64,000 bases of DNA from Actinomycetota bacterium (GTDB lineage: Bacteria > Actinomycetota > Actinomycetes > S36-B12 > UBA5976): contig CANGDR010000007.1 in the NCBI GenBank assembly GCA_947452765.1, positions 1 through 64,000 on the forward strand. The letters run 5' to 3'. Every line of letters begins with the position of its first letter. Position 1 is the stretch's first letter. A program made the position numbers and the translations under genes. Of the stretch, positions 1 to 11,174 are shown in pieces. Under the pieces are notes generated by a model. It saw only the letters and a list, made by a program, of their open reading frames with translations. It was not told the DNA's origin and did not search any database.

Positions 1-109
1 AAATGGTAAAAGGCTCAGCGTGCGGCAACATATATTTAGCACCGACGAACCCAGTGCTCCATAGGAATGCAAATCCCAGTGGGATGGCACGCTTGAAATT
101 ATCAGACAT
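1..109 (-). CDS. EamA/DMT-family transporter, N-terminal part (truncated by window edge)
   Basis: Minus-strand translation from ATG at 109: MSDNFKRAIPLGFAFLWSTGFVGAKYMLPHAEPFT..., resembles the N-terminus of the adjacent EamA protein. Confidence 0.75.
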   Translation of the reverse strand, partial: MSDNFKRAIPLGFAFLWSTGFVGAKYMLPHAEPFTI

Positions 110-115
110 CTATTT

Positions 116-1009
116 TTAGTGACCCACTTCAGTACTTTGTCGCATAACGAGGACAACACCCAGGCCAGCAAGGGCCATGCCCACGATGCCAACTGGTGGG
201 ATTACTTCATCAAAGAGAAAGTAAGCCTGGATTGCTGCCACCGGCGGCACCAAATAATACAAACTGGAAACTTTGCTGGCACTGCCCGCACGAAGCATGC
301 CATACAACAAAACGATAGAAGCAATAGAAAGCATTAAAACGATCCAGGCTAAGCCGAAGAAAAATGCTGGCGACCATTCAACTCGCTGATCCTCAGTAAA
401 CGCCGAAAGCAAAGCAAAAGCTGCCGCGCTAACGGCATACTGCAAGCCAGTTCCAGTTAGGAATGGGATTTCACCACCAAGTTTCTTTTGTACTAAATAG
501 CCCGCACTCGTTCCCAGCAAGGCGACGATACAAATTATGATCCCAACCTCAGAGATTGAAGAAGAATAGTCACCTTGAAAAACCTTGGGAAGTAGCAAAA
601 GCGCAATTCCAGCTACACCCAAAATTAGTCCGACAACCTGAATCCAGCGAATTCTCTCGCCCAGAAGTGGGACCGCAAGAATAGAAACTAAAACTGGCTG
701 AATACTTACAATTACTGCACTGATTCCAGCTGATACACCAAGGCTGACTGCATAGAACACTCCGCCAATGTAGATCACGTGCAGCAGCATTCCCACGGCC
801 ACTGATGCTTTCACTTGGTCTCGACTTAGCCTCAAGGGTTGCTTCAGGATTGCAGCGATTGCAATCAAGATTGCGGATGCAATCAAATATCTGATTGTTA
901 GGAAAGTGAATGGATCGGCATACGGAACGATGTACTTGGCGCCGACAAATCCAGTGCTCCAAAGGAATACAAAAAGTGCTGGGGCATACTTTTGAAGCTT
1001 TAGTGGCAC
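116..1009 (-). CDS. EamA/DMT-family transporter
   Basis: 297 aa polytopic membrane protein, FVFLWSTGFVGAKY motif and internal EamA-like repeat; GTG start directly after argG stop. Confidence 0.85.
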   Translation of the reverse strand: MPLKLQKYAPALFVFLWSTGFVGAKYIVPYADPFTFLTIRYLIASAILIAIAAILKQPLRLSRDQVKASVAVGMLLHVIYIGGVFYAVSLGVSAGISAVIVSIQPVLVSILAVPLLGERIRWIQVVGLILGVAGIALLLLPKVFQGDYSSSISEVGIIICIVALLGTSAGYLVQKKLGGEIPFLTGTGLQYAVSAAAFALLSAFTEDQRVEWSPAFFFGLAWIVLMLSIASIVLLYGMLRAGSASKVSSLYYLVPPVAAIQAYFLFDEVIPPVGIVGMALAGLGVVLVMRQSTEVGH

Positions 1010-2434
<1,425 letters not shown>

Positions 2435-2461
2435 CTATTGGAGCAAGCGGGGTCTACTTCC

Positions 2462-2959
2462 CTATTGCTGTGTCGTCCGGATCATACGTTGATAGAACTT
2501 GCCAGGCTGGCGGGTGCTTTCTTGTGGGTCTCCCTTTTCTAAGAAACCGAGTCGTTTGTACGTGCTAATCGCCGAGTAATTATCAGTCCAAACCCCGAGC
2601 CCTTGGCAGCCCCAAGGTCGGGTTTCACTTTGCTGATCTATGAAGTCAATCAAAGCTCGCATCACGCCGTTGCCGCGAGCAGCTGGGCGAACCCAGCAGC
2701 CACCGATCCAACACGTGGTTCCAAAATCGCCTTCATGTGTCTCTACCGACATGATTCCAACGTCTCCACTCGAATCGGCAGCAATCACAAAATTGAGGCT
2801 AGTTAGTCGATCTCGCCACTGTGATTCGGGTATCTCGGACTCAGATTCATGAGTCGCCCCGAATGCTTCTGGATTTGCACTTAGCGCATCCAACCGAATT
2901 GCGCGCACGCGCGCCCAGCTGTCAGGGCCAACTATCTCAATTTGAAATGTGCTGCTCAC
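2462..2959 (-). CDS. GNAT family N-acetyltransferase
   Basis: VRPAARGNGVMRALIDF acetyl-CoA binding motif and NYSAISTYKRLGF. Confidence 0.85.
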   Translation of the reverse strand: MSSTFQIEIVGPDSWARVRAIRLDALSANPEAFGATHESESEIPESQWRDRLTSLNFVIAADSSGDVGIMSVETHEGDFGTTCWIGGCWVRPAARGNGVMRALIDFIDQQSETRPWGCQGLGVWTDNYSAISTYKRLGFLEKGDPQESTRQPGKFYQRMIRTTQQ

Positions 2960-3019
2960 AAGAACAAACTTATGACAGATTTAACGCGTAAGGAACCTAG
3001 GGACGCGGAGCGAGACTGC

Positions 3020-4069
3020 TTAAACTGCTTGGCTTTTTACCGAACGTAACTTGCCACGTCCAGTGTGCGTGTACAAATCTTTCGGCCCAATCGGAGTTGG
3101 TACTAATTCGATCTCAGTACCTATTCCGCGTTGCACACTTTGTTTGTAGATGTATTCAAGCGTGGAAAAATCTTCGATTGCAAAACCCACTGAGTCAAAA
3201 ATGGTTACCTGCTCATCGTTGTCGCGGCCAACTTCTTTTCCAGCGAGTACTTTCCAAAGATGGTTGACCGGGAAGTCAGCTGGCATTTGTTGAATGTCGC
3301 CTTCGATCCGAGTCTGTGGTTCAAATTCAACAAACACTTTGCCTTGGGTTAGTACTCCGGCTGCGAGTTCGGTTTTGCCTGGGCAATCTCCGCCTACGCC
3401 ATTGAAGTGCATGCCTGGTTCAACCATTTCTGGCGTGATGATTGTTGCCATTGCCTTGTCGGCAGTAATAGTGGTGACAATGTCAGCACCCTTAACAGCT
3501 TCTGCGACAGAGTCACAACGGGTAACCGTTAGTCCGGAAAATTCCGACAGGTTACGAATCAATTTTTCGGTTGCTTCCGGATCAATATCAAATGCCCGAA
3601 CTTCGGTAATGCCAATTACTTTATGGAATCCAATTACCTGGAATTCTGCCTGCGCGCCGTTGCCAATGACTGCCATTACTTTTGAGTCCTTGCGAGCCAA
3701 AGCTCGCGCAGCCATTACTGAGGTCGCTGCAGTACGCAAAGCGGTAGCTAGCGTCAATTCGCTAAGCAACATCGGGTAGCCAGTTTCCATATCGGAAAGT
3801 ACGCCAAATCCCATAACACTGAATAAGTCGTGCTTGATGTTCTCTGGGTGACCATTTACATACTTAAACCCATAACGCTCTGCATTAGCAGTTGGCATTA
3901 ATTCAATAACACCTTCGTCATTGTGCGCGCCAAACCGTGGTGACTTATCGAATTCTTCCCAGCGCACGAAATTGGCTTGGATGCCATCGGCAAGTTCGGC
4001 AATGAACTCTTCGATTCCAATGGCTTGGATGAGCTTTGCCATTGCTGGTACATCTACGAAGCGAGTCAT
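3020..4069 (-). CDS. Ornithine cyclodeaminase/mu-crystallin family protein
   Basis: MTRFVDVPAMAKLIQ..., VIGNGAQAEFQ Rossmann motif, ADIVTTITADK; start chosen at MTRF inside the longer ORF. Confidence 0.85.
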   Translation of the reverse strand: MTRFVDVPAMAKLIQAIGIEEFIAELADGIQANFVRWEEFDKSPRFGAHNDEGVIELMPTANAERYGFKYVNGHPENIKHDLFSVMGFGVLSDMETGYPMLLSELTLATALRTAATSVMAARALARKDSKVMAVIGNGAQAEFQVIGFHKVIGITEVRAFDIDPEATEKLIRNLSEFSGLTVTRCDSVAEAVKGADIVTTITADKAMATIITPEMVEPGMHFNGVGGDCPGKTELAAGVLTQGKVFVEFEPQTRIEGDIQQMPADFPVNHLWKVLAGKEVGRDNDEQVTIFDSVGFAIEDFSTLEYIYKQSVQRGIGTEIELVPTPIGPKDLYTHTGRGKLRSVKSQAV

Positions 4070-4166
4070 TTTGGTCCGTTCTAATTTGGGTAAGAACACA
4101 ATTCTACCAACGAATTAAGGACTCAATTTTCAACGTTTGCATGCAAAATGACATACAAACACATCA

Positions 4167-4952
4167 CTAATTAGCAGGTGGCCACGAAATCAACTCGGGA
4201 TATTTTGCAACTCGTCCATCACCGGATGATTTATCGGTGATGCGGCGGATAGCCCATGGCACGAGAAATCCAATTCCCCAAACGACAGTTCCGATGACGC
4301 GAATTGGTGCGGGTGCTTGTTGCATGGGTGGCATCTCTTCCGCATAATCCAAATCATGAGGCAGACCTAGTTCCTTTAATACGGCTGCCGCAACTCTGCG
4401 GTGTCCTTCGGCAGATAGATGAAGGCGATCTTTTGCCAACATTCTTGGATCTCCGAAAACGTCTAGCGAGTTAGCATCCATTAGTACTGCCTCAGTTTCG
4501 GATGCGACCTGCCTAACGTTGGCGTTGAAAGGTCCAAATCTTTCATTCCAATAGATTTCAGTTTTTGATTTAGGATTCGCAACCTCGCGCACTGTGAAAA
4601 CTAAAACCTTGGCACCGGTCGCGGTTAGTTTCCGCACGGCTTCTCGATACTCATTTATTACTTTGGAAACATCGAGTTTCGGACGCAGGATGTTATTTGC
4701 TCCTGCATGGAAGGAGATAACTGTCGAAGATCCCTCTATAAGTGGTAGCGCCGCACTTAATTGATCGGCAACCACTTGCTCGAGTAGTTTGCCGCGAATA
4801 GCCAAGTTTGCATAGGTAAAGTTCTCGTGCTGTTTGGCTAACTCGTCAGCAACTCGATCAGCCCAACCCCGATACGAACCGTCTGGATATTTGTCAGAAA
4901 GGCCTTCGGTTAGGGAATCCCCGATGGCAATATATCGATTTAGCCGAGTCAC
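4167..4952 (-). CDS. SGNH/GDSL hydrolase
   Basis: YIAIGDSLTEG block I, GANNI block III, DRLHLSAEGH block V. Confidence 0.9.
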   Translation of the reverse strand: MTRLNRYIAIGDSLTEGLSDKYPDGSYRGWADRVADELAKQHENFTYANLAIRGKLLEQVVADQLSAALPLIEGSSTVISFHAGANNILRPKLDVSKVINEYREAVRKLTATGAKVLVFTVREVANPKSKTEIYWNERFGPFNANVRQVASETEAVLMDANSLDVFGDPRMLAKDRLHLSAEGHRRVAAAVLKELGLPHDLDYAEEMPPMQQAPAPIRVIGTVVWGIGFLVPWAIRRITDKSSGDGRVAKYPELISWPPAN

Positions 4953-4965
4953 AATGCCATCCTAT

Positions 4966-5949
4966 TTAATGGGATAAAAGTTTTTCCCAGCCGCGAGATT
5001 TGAATGCCTTGCCAACTCGCGATTTAAGATCCTGAATTTTGGTTTCCATTTCACGTAACTCAAGTTGTGCTCGATCCATGTCTATTATCGAAATCGCCAC
5101 CGAATCTCCTGGTCTAGCCTGCGAAACCCTATCGATTGAGCACTTGGTCAGAACCGCAACGACTGGATAGCCAGCAGTCACAAGTCTTCCCCGCAGCAAA
5201 ATAATTAATTCCCCACTTGGTGGAACTTCAACTGCACCTATTGGAACTCCCCTACTGAGAATCTCACCTGCAGTCCCAATGTCGAGTCCAACTCCGCTTA
5301 GTCGCATGCCAACATGATCCGATTGTGGCAGGACCTCAAATTCCTGCACGAATGACTGTTCGCCACCTTTTAGTCGCGACACATCAGGGCCAAGAGTTGC
5401 AGTTAGCGTAAATTTTTTAGAATAAATTTCGTGTGGCACTGAAAATCTAAAGACCGGGAGTTCATTACCTGGAATTTCCATGTCAAAACTTGAATCGACT
5501 ATTAGCTGTGAACCGCTGGTAAGTCTTTCCCCGAATTCCAAAAATGAATCTGGTGCGAAGCTTCCCAAAATTCGCTTGCCGTGCAGCTCTCCATTGATGC
5601 CAAGGTATGTTCGTTGACCGAATTCAGGACCAGGAATAATCACTCGTGAACCGGCTGGAATAACTAAAGTTTCATACGTACCGTGAGGAAGTTCATCAAT
5701 CAATACAGTTTTTGCTGCGCCAGTAACGCAAATCAATAGATCTGCATCGGTAACAAAAACCAGGTCTGAACCGATGACTTCCACAACTGCATGACTGTCG
5801 TCATTGCCAACTAAAATATTTGCTAATCGCGCAGATCTTTGGTCGCCGGCGCCATTTGCAGAAACACCCAGCTTGGCTAAGCCAGGGCGGCCTAAGTCTT
5901 GGATAACTGCGTAACCAACGCGCTCAATTGAAATATTTGCGGTGTTCAC
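4966..5949 (-). CDS. pxpC: Biotin-dependent carboxyltransferase family / 5-oxoprolinase subunit C
   Basis: VIQDLGRPGLAKLGVSANGAGDQRSARLAN...; AHS2-domain signature. Confidence 0.85.
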   Translation of the reverse strand: MNTANISIERVGYAVIQDLGRPGLAKLGVSANGAGDQRSARLANILVGNDDSHAVVEVIGSDLVFVTDADLLICVTGAAKTVLIDELPHGTYETLVIPAGSRVIIPGPEFGQRTYLGINGELHGKRILGSFAPDSFLEFGERLTSGSQLIVDSSFDMEIPGNELPVFRFSVPHEIYSKKFTLTATLGPDVSRLKGGEQSFVQEFEVLPQSDHVGMRLSGVGLDIGTAGEILSRGVPIGAVEVPPSGELIILLRGRLVTAGYPVVAVLTKCSIDRVSQARPGDSVAISIIDMDRAQLELREMETKIQDLKSRVGKAFKSRGWEKLLSH

Positions 5950-6653
5950 AGTTTCACCTGATGAAAGTACTTATTCCAGTTGTCCCAATCAGACGGCAAA
6001 ATCGGAATAAATCGAATCCGGTCGCCTGCTCGGTAAGGCACATTTGGATTTGTTTCAAGGTCGAAAAGTTTCACCGGAGTTCTTCCGACAACTTGCCAGC
6101 CACCCGGTGAAGGTGCGTTGTAAATGATCGACTGCAAGCCACTTACTGCAACTGAACCAGGTTCCATGCGTGTGACCGGCGTTGTTAACCGCGGCACACT
6201 TACCGGAAATTTTGGTCCATCTAAAAATGGCGCGCCAATTGGGGATCCAACAAACCGGATGGCCCAGTCTTGGCCGCTGTGAATTTCAATCACGTCATCG
6301 ACTGAAATCCCACAAATCTCTGCAACTTGGTTAATGTGTGGACCGAAAACATCACCATAGACAATTGGAATTTTGAAATGGTTTGGAACCCGAGGCGTTA
6401 AGTCCGATTGCAATTCGTCTTTTACTATTTCGAAAACTTGGCTGTGGTTAATTACCAGGGCATCAAAGCTAATAAATACTGACTGAAAACTGGCGACAAC
6501 ATCAATGATTCCAAGTGAAGTTTTTTCTCGCATGGCATCACCAAGTAGTTGAACCGTTAGCCAGCGAACTTCATAATCGTCATTTTCAATATTGATGAGA
6601 ACTGCCGAGTCACCATATTCTTGGCAAGTGAAACTCGTTTGCATATCTTTCAT
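5946..6653 (-). CDS. pxpB: 5-oxoprolinase subunit B (allophanate hydrolase subunit 1 family)
   Basis: AHS1-type: YGDSAVLINIE, FVGSPIGAPFLDG, TPVTRMEPGSVAVSGLQSIIYNAPSPGGWQVVGRTP; overlaps the pxpC start. Confidence 0.85.
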   Translation of the reverse strand: MKDMQTSFTCQEYGDSAVLINIENDDYEVRWLTVQLLGDAMREKTSLGIIDVVASFQSVFISFDALVINHSQVFEIVKDELQSDLTPRVPNHFKIPIVYGDVFGPHINQVAEICGISVDDVIEIHSGQDWAIRFVGSPIGAPFLDGPKFPVSVPRLTTPVTRMEPGSVAVSGLQSIIYNAPSPGGWQVVGRTPVKLFDLETNPNVPYRAGDRIRFIPILPSDWDNWNKYFHQVKL

Positions 6654-6690
6654 TATGCAGTCACATCAAATTGAATGCGAAGCACTTATC

Positions 6691-7521
6691 TTAGATATCT
6701 TCGAGCTTCGGGAAAGTGTCCACTGGGAAAGTTTCAACCTGCGGGCTGCGCTGTTGAACTAGTACGGCGCCATCTACTACTAGGCAACTGCCAGTGATGT
6801 AAGCCGCATCTTCGGAGGCCAAAAATGCTGCGGGTCCGGCTAGATCTGCAGGTGTTCCACCGCGACCAATTGGAACTGTCTTATTACGACGCTCGTCAGC
6901 AACAGGCTCTGCGTGTTCTGGTCGAGTAACAATCAAGCCAGGTACTAATGCGTTAACGCGAATTCCGTACGGCGCTAGTTCAAGTGCGAGTGCGCGAGTG
7001 AATCCCTCTACTCCGCCCTTGGATGCATCGTAAGCAACCATTCCGCGATGTGAACGAGTTGCGCCACCACTAGACATGTTGATGATGCAACCCTTGCCAG
7101 CTTTCGCCATGAAAGGTGCGACAAGACGCGAAATTAGATACTGGCTCTTTAAATTGGTATCTAGGAAATGATCCCACCAGGCTTCATCAGTTGTTAGGAA
7201 GTGCTTTGCAATCGTTACGTCGCCTGCATTGTTAACCAAGATGTCAATTTTTCCGTAAGTTGCAATCGTCTTTTCAATCATTGCGGCGATGTCTTCTTTA
7301 GATTTAACGTCGCATTTAACTGCAATGGCAGATCCGCCGCGAGATTCAATTCCGCTTACAACTTCGTTCGCACCAGGCAGATCGATATCGGATACGACTA
7401 CAGATGCGCCTTCTTGGGCAAACCGCTCGACAATTGCTTGACCGATGCCGTGCGCTGAACCAGTAACTAACGCAACTTGGCCGACAAATCTTTTTAGGTC
7501 AGACATTTGGACTCCATTCAA
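6691..7521 (-). CDS. SDR family oxidoreductase
   Basis: VALVTGSAHGIGQAI, NNAG, YDASKGGVEG. Confidence 0.9.
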   Translation of the reverse strand: MNGVQMSDLKRFVGQVALVTGSAHGIGQAIVERFAQEGASVVVSDIDLPGANEVVSGIESRGGSAIAVKCDVKSKEDIAAMIEKTIATYGKIDILVNNAGDVTIAKHFLTTDEAWWDHFLDTNLKSQYLISRLVAPFMAKAGKGCIINMSSGGATRSHRGMVAYDASKGGVEGFTRALALELAPYGIRVNALVPGLIVTRPEHAEPVADERRNKTVPIGRGGTPADLAGPAAFLASEDAAYITGSCLVVDGAVLVQQRSPQVETFPVDTFPKLEDI

Positions 7522-7647
7522 AATGATTACTACTCAAAAACCTTGTTATGGCTTGCAGTTTATCGGGGTTAAATCCTTGATGGATACCGAGATTACCTTT
7601 TCGGGAGACCCAGATCAGACAAGTTAATACCGAGCAATCCTCGGAAG

Positions 7648-8061
7648 TTAGGAAGTTGTTGCTTGGTGCTGCTTGATGTCTTTATTCAAAGCCCAGCACC
7701 AGTAAAACAATCCAAATTGCAGCGGTAGTCGCAAGAATGCATAAATTGGGTCTGGCATTGGTCGATCCATCCAATCGACTGCCATATAGATGTTGGCTGG
7801 GAAAACCAAAACGAATAATGCAAATGCACACCAGATTCCAAGTTGCCTAACAGGCTTTCCAAATAACTTGGTGGTCATTGGCGCTAACAGCATAATTGCG
7901 ACTACAAGTTCAGCAACTCCACTTAGATACGTCCAGAACCGAGGATCAAACGGTAGACCTGGCGGAATGATCTTGTCGAGTGAGGCTGGCGCAAGAAAAT
8001 GCCCAGTTCCGGTAATAATCAGCATGATTCCCATGCCCCGACCTGCTGTGTATTTAGTCAT
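7648..8061 (-). CDS. DoxX family membrane protein
   Basis: Small four-TM protein with TGTGHFLAPASLDKIIPPGLPF and SGVAELVVAIML. Confidence 0.75.
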   Translation of the reverse strand: MTKYTAGRGMGIMLIITGTGHFLAPASLDKIIPPGLPFDPRFWTYLSGVAELVVAIMLLAPMTTKLFGKPVRQLGIWCAFALFVLVFPANIYMAVDWMDRPMPDPIYAFLRLPLQFGLFYWCWALNKDIKQHQATTS

Positions 8062-8087
8062 GATTTAAGTATGCCTGCAATCGGCAA

Positions 8088-8405
8088 TTAACTAGGTGCG
8101 CCTGCTGGTGGAGTTGTGGCAAAGATTTCCCAATCCCATAATTTCGAAAGCGGCAAAGATTCAATGTTTGAATTCACTTGGGTTTCATCGTCGCCAAAAG
8201 CTTCAATGAACACCGTTCGTTTCGGCATGGCGATTTTGATAGTTCCAATAGCGCCTTTTTCTTCAAGTAACTTTGCTTGGGCTTGCTCGGCAGGAACCAA
8301 CTCGCGAATATCTTCCTGAGAAACGCCTTCTTTGAATTTTGCGACCACCATGTAACTGTTCACTGCACTGCTCTCTTTCGAATTCTGGTTATCGAAAAGT
8401 ACCAC
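8088..8405 (-). CDS. Small muconolactone-isomerase/YCII-like (dimeric alpha-beta barrel) protein
   Basis: YMVVAKFKEGVSQEDIRELVPAEQAQAKLLEEKGAIGTIKIAMP...; fold-level similarity only. Confidence 0.5.
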   Translation of the reverse strand: MVLFDNQNSKESSAVNSYMVVAKFKEGVSQEDIRELVPAEQAQAKLLEEKGAIGTIKIAMPKRTVFIEAFGDDETQVNSNIESLPLSKLWDWEIFATTPPAGAPS

Positions 8406-8459
8406 TATTCAAGGTGAATTTAACTTATTCAGCCAGGAGCGAAGTTTGTTGGCAGATAA

Positions 8460-9425
8460 TCAGGCCAACAGTGTTGCAACTTCTAAGTAAATCGGAATTC
8501 CAAAAATTAAATTGAATGGAAATGTAACGCCGATGCTGGACATCAGGGCAAGTGATGCGTTCGCAGTTGGCAATCCGATCGACACGGCGGCAGGAGCGGC
8601 GATGTAAGAAGCGCTGGCAGCGAGTACACCAAGGATTGTCGCGCCACCAACACTCATACCGATGGTGTGGCCTGCTATTACAGCTAATGTTCCAACGATT
8701 ACCGGGAATATGATTCCAAATACTGCAACTCTTGGTCCCACCTTCTTAATCTCTGCAAAATTACTGCCCGCTAGATATCCAAGATGCATTAGGAATAGAG
8801 CCAATAGCCCGCCAAGTATCCCGATAAAGAATGGTGAGACTTTTTCGTAACCAGCATCACTTGTGAGTCCGCCAATAACAAGACCGCCGATTAGTAGAAG
8901 CACCGTTTTACCCGTCAAAACTTCAAGCAAAGTTTCTTTCCATTCAACATTTCTATTTAGGTGCCTTGATCCCAAATAGATTCCAACGACAAGCCCAGGT
9001 ATTTCCATCAAGACCAGCAAGACAGTTGCGAAACCTTCAACTTCAATCATTTTGGTTTCTAAAAAAAGCAAGGCCGCTGAAAATGTAATTAGTGAAGTAG
9101 AGCCATAATGTGCAGCAATTGCGCCACGATCTAAGTCAGTTAGCGTTCGCACTAGTTTCAAGACGAAGTACGCAGCCACTGGAACTAGTGATCCAATTAC
9201 TAGCGTCAAGAGTGCTGGGCTGATGATTTCCTGAAACTGGACCGACTTAATTGCATGGCCACCCTTTAGTCCGATTCCAAAGAGTAAATAGATAGACATG
9301 AATTGGTAGATCTGGTCCGGCATTCGCACGTCGCTCTTTACCCGAGCTGCGATACAGCCAAAGACGAAAGCTAATACTGCTACCGATGTGAGGTTTTCTA
9401 GGGCGAGCGACCATGAACTTGACAT
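8460..9425 (-). CDS. Sodium-dependent bicarbonate transporter family (SbtA/DUF897) permease
   Basis: MPDQIYQFMSIYLLFGIGLKGGHAI and ten-TM layout typical of the SbtA family. Confidence 0.8.
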   Translation of the reverse strand: MSSSWSLALENLTSVAVLAFVFGCIAARVKSDVRMPDQIYQFMSIYLLFGIGLKGGHAIKSVQFQEIISPALLTLVIGSLVPVAAYFVLKLVRTLTDLDRGAIAAHYGSTSLITFSAALLFLETKMIEVEGFATVLLVLMEIPGLVVGIYLGSRHLNRNVEWKETLLEVLTGKTVLLLIGGLVIGGLTSDAGYEKVSPFFIGILGGLLALFLMHLGYLAGSNFAEIKKVGPRVAVFGIIFPVIVGTLAVIAGHTIGMSVGGATILGVLAASASYIAAPAAVSIGLPTANASLALMSSIGVTFPFNLIFGIPIYLEVATLLA

Positions 9426-9451
9426 TTAATCTCCTTTATCTGAAGCATAAT

Positions 9452-9471
9452 ACCTGTAATTGAATTCAGGT
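9452..9471. promoter_or_regulatory. Imperfect palindrome ACCTG-N10-CAGGT in the divergent SbtA/HTH promoter region
   Basis: acctgtaattgaattcaggt, just upstream of a TATAAT-like box (9485-9490) and the HTH start at 9497. Confidence 0.45.
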
Positions 9472-9496
9472 GTCAAATTACTGCTATAATCGATTC

Positions 9497-9787
9497 ATGG
9501 TCAAAGAAGTGGCAATCCCCCGCGAGTGGACATTTCTCTCAAATCATGGGCACGTCTTAGTCCACATCAGTCAGGACCCAGAGGCTCGAATTCGGGACAT
9601 TGCCCAAGCTGTCGGAATAACCGAACGAAGCACACATCTGATACTGGCCGATCTGGAAGTGGCTGGCTACCTAACGATCACTCGAGTAGGTAGACGCAAT
9701 ACCTATAAAGTCAATTCGAATTTAAAGTTTCGTCATCCCTCAGAAGCCAGTAAACCTATCGGTTCGCTACTCAAGATTTTTCTGTAG
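9497..9787 (+). CDS. Winged-helix (MarR-like) transcriptional regulator
   Basis: HVLVHISQDPEARIRDIAQAVGITERSTHLILADLEVAGYLTITRVGRRNTY winged-helix pattern. Confidence 0.85.
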   Translation: MVKEVAIPREWTFLSNHGHVLVHISQDPEARIRDIAQAVGITERSTHLILADLEVAGYLTITRVGRRNTYKVNSNLKFRHPSEASKPIGSLLKIFL

Positions 9788-10658
9788 CTAACTTAGTTTT
9801 TAGCCAAGCAAAGCCTTCACTAAGTGCAGGTTCTCCAATAGATAAGTGACCGTGTCCCTCAAGTAGGTTCACGTTGGCATGTGGCAGTTTCTTTGCAAGC
9901 CACTTCCCGTGGTCAAAAGGCACCATTAAGTCAGTAGCTCCCTGCCAAATTGTCACTGGGTTGGAAATATCTGACAACTCAAAACCCCAAGGAAGTACAA
10001 ATGCGATGTCGTCATCTAGCCAACCGTCTACTCCGGTATGCACAGCCCATCGAAAAATCTCTGCCATATTCTCGCCAAATTCGCCAGTAAGTGAATCACG
10101 ATCTTCTTCTGGCAGTAACGAGCCCATCATGTCGACGATTTGTTCACCTGAAATCTTTTGCATTTCAGGTAGTCCGGATTCAAGGTAGCTGCGTAGGTCT
10201 GATTCACCCTTAAGGGCAGCACCAAATTCATCGTGGTTGTCCTGACCCATTCCATTTAGAAAATCTAAATCCAATTGACCAAACATGCCCACACCAGCAA
10301 GAGACATAGCGGCAACGCATCTTTTCGGACTCAGCGCGACATTTGCCAAGGCATGTGGTCCGCCACCAGACCAGCCCATCGTTACGTATAGATCAAAACC
10401 TAAGTGATTTGCAAGCTCATCGACGAGTGTGACGACATCAGCAACGCTTCTGTTAGGTTGCCGAGTTGAGTTACCGTAACCCGGCCTGACCAATTCAACT
10501 ATTCGCAAATCACTCGCGAGTGCAGGCTCAAGTAAATCAGCGTGTAGCGGACCAGCACCAGGTGTTCCATGATGGTAGATCAAAAGGTCAGAGCCCTCTC
10601 CACCATCGAAGTAGTCAACCCGATCCCCGTTTGCACGAATGAAAAATTTGACAGTCAT
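9771..10658 (-). CDS. Alpha/beta hydrolase
   Basis: HHGTPGAG oxyanion motif, GWSGGGPHALA nucleophile elbow, GHGHLS. Confidence 0.9.
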   Translation of the reverse strand: MTVKFFIRANGDRVDYFDGGEGSDLLIYHHGTPGAGPLHADLLEPALASDLRIVELVRPGYGNSTRQPNRSVADVVTLVDELANHLGFDLYVTMGWSGGGPHALANVALSPKRCVAAMSLAGVGMFGQLDLDFLNGMGQDNHDEFGAALKGESDLRSYLESGLPEMQKISGEQIVDMMGSLLPEEDRDSLTGEFGENMAEIFRWAVHTGVDGWLDDDIAFVLPWGFELSDISNPVTIWQGATDLMVPFDHGKWLAKKLPHANVNLLEGHGHLSIGEPALSEGFAWLKTKLATEKS

Positions 10659-10711
10659 GACTAGAGTGTGGCACTTACAAGTTGGGTTTACGTAGATTTA
10701 CAAAAATAAAA

Positions 10712-11046
10712 TTAGTTTCCCTTGAACTTACGAATTTCTTGTGGCCAACCGCATGCCTGACCAACTTTGGCGCCCCACAATTTTGCTTCTTCATCCGTCG
10801 ACACGTTAATGATGGTTAGCCCGCCCAGAAATTCTCCGTTAGTTGTTATTGGTCCACCAACATTGCCTTCGTCATCTGAACCAAAGGCCAACTCGATTTC
10901 TTCTTCTAGGCCACCGGCAAAGACGAGTACGCCGGCCTCTTTCATTTCGGCTACCACTGCTCGAGAAAGCGGACCTCGTGGTTCGTACCACTCTGCTGGA
11001 TGATCGCCCACCCATTGCTGATTGAAATAAATGAGGTATTGCGCCA
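10712..11046 (-). CDS. YCII-related domain protein
   Basis: MAQYLIYFNQQW...GPLSRAVVAEMKEAGVLVFAGGLEEE...GGLTIINVSTDEEAKLWGAKVGQACGWPQEIRKF; start placed after the repeat at 11062. Confidence 0.8.
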
Positions 11047-11061
11047 TGTAGCAATAGTAGA

Positions 11062-11085
11062 AGACGAGTCGGTCTGTAAGCCGGA
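11062..11085. repeat. rnpB 3'-end-derived repeat, distal copy
   Basis: agacgagtcggtctgtaagccgga, identical to the rnpB terminus at 20500-20523. Confidence 0.95.
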
Positions 11086-11174
11086 CACTGTTCAAGAGCC
11101 ACTACTTAAATGAAAATTTCGCGGTTTGCCCACATGCTTGCCCACAAAGTCGTACTTGGTTTGCTTCGAAACAG

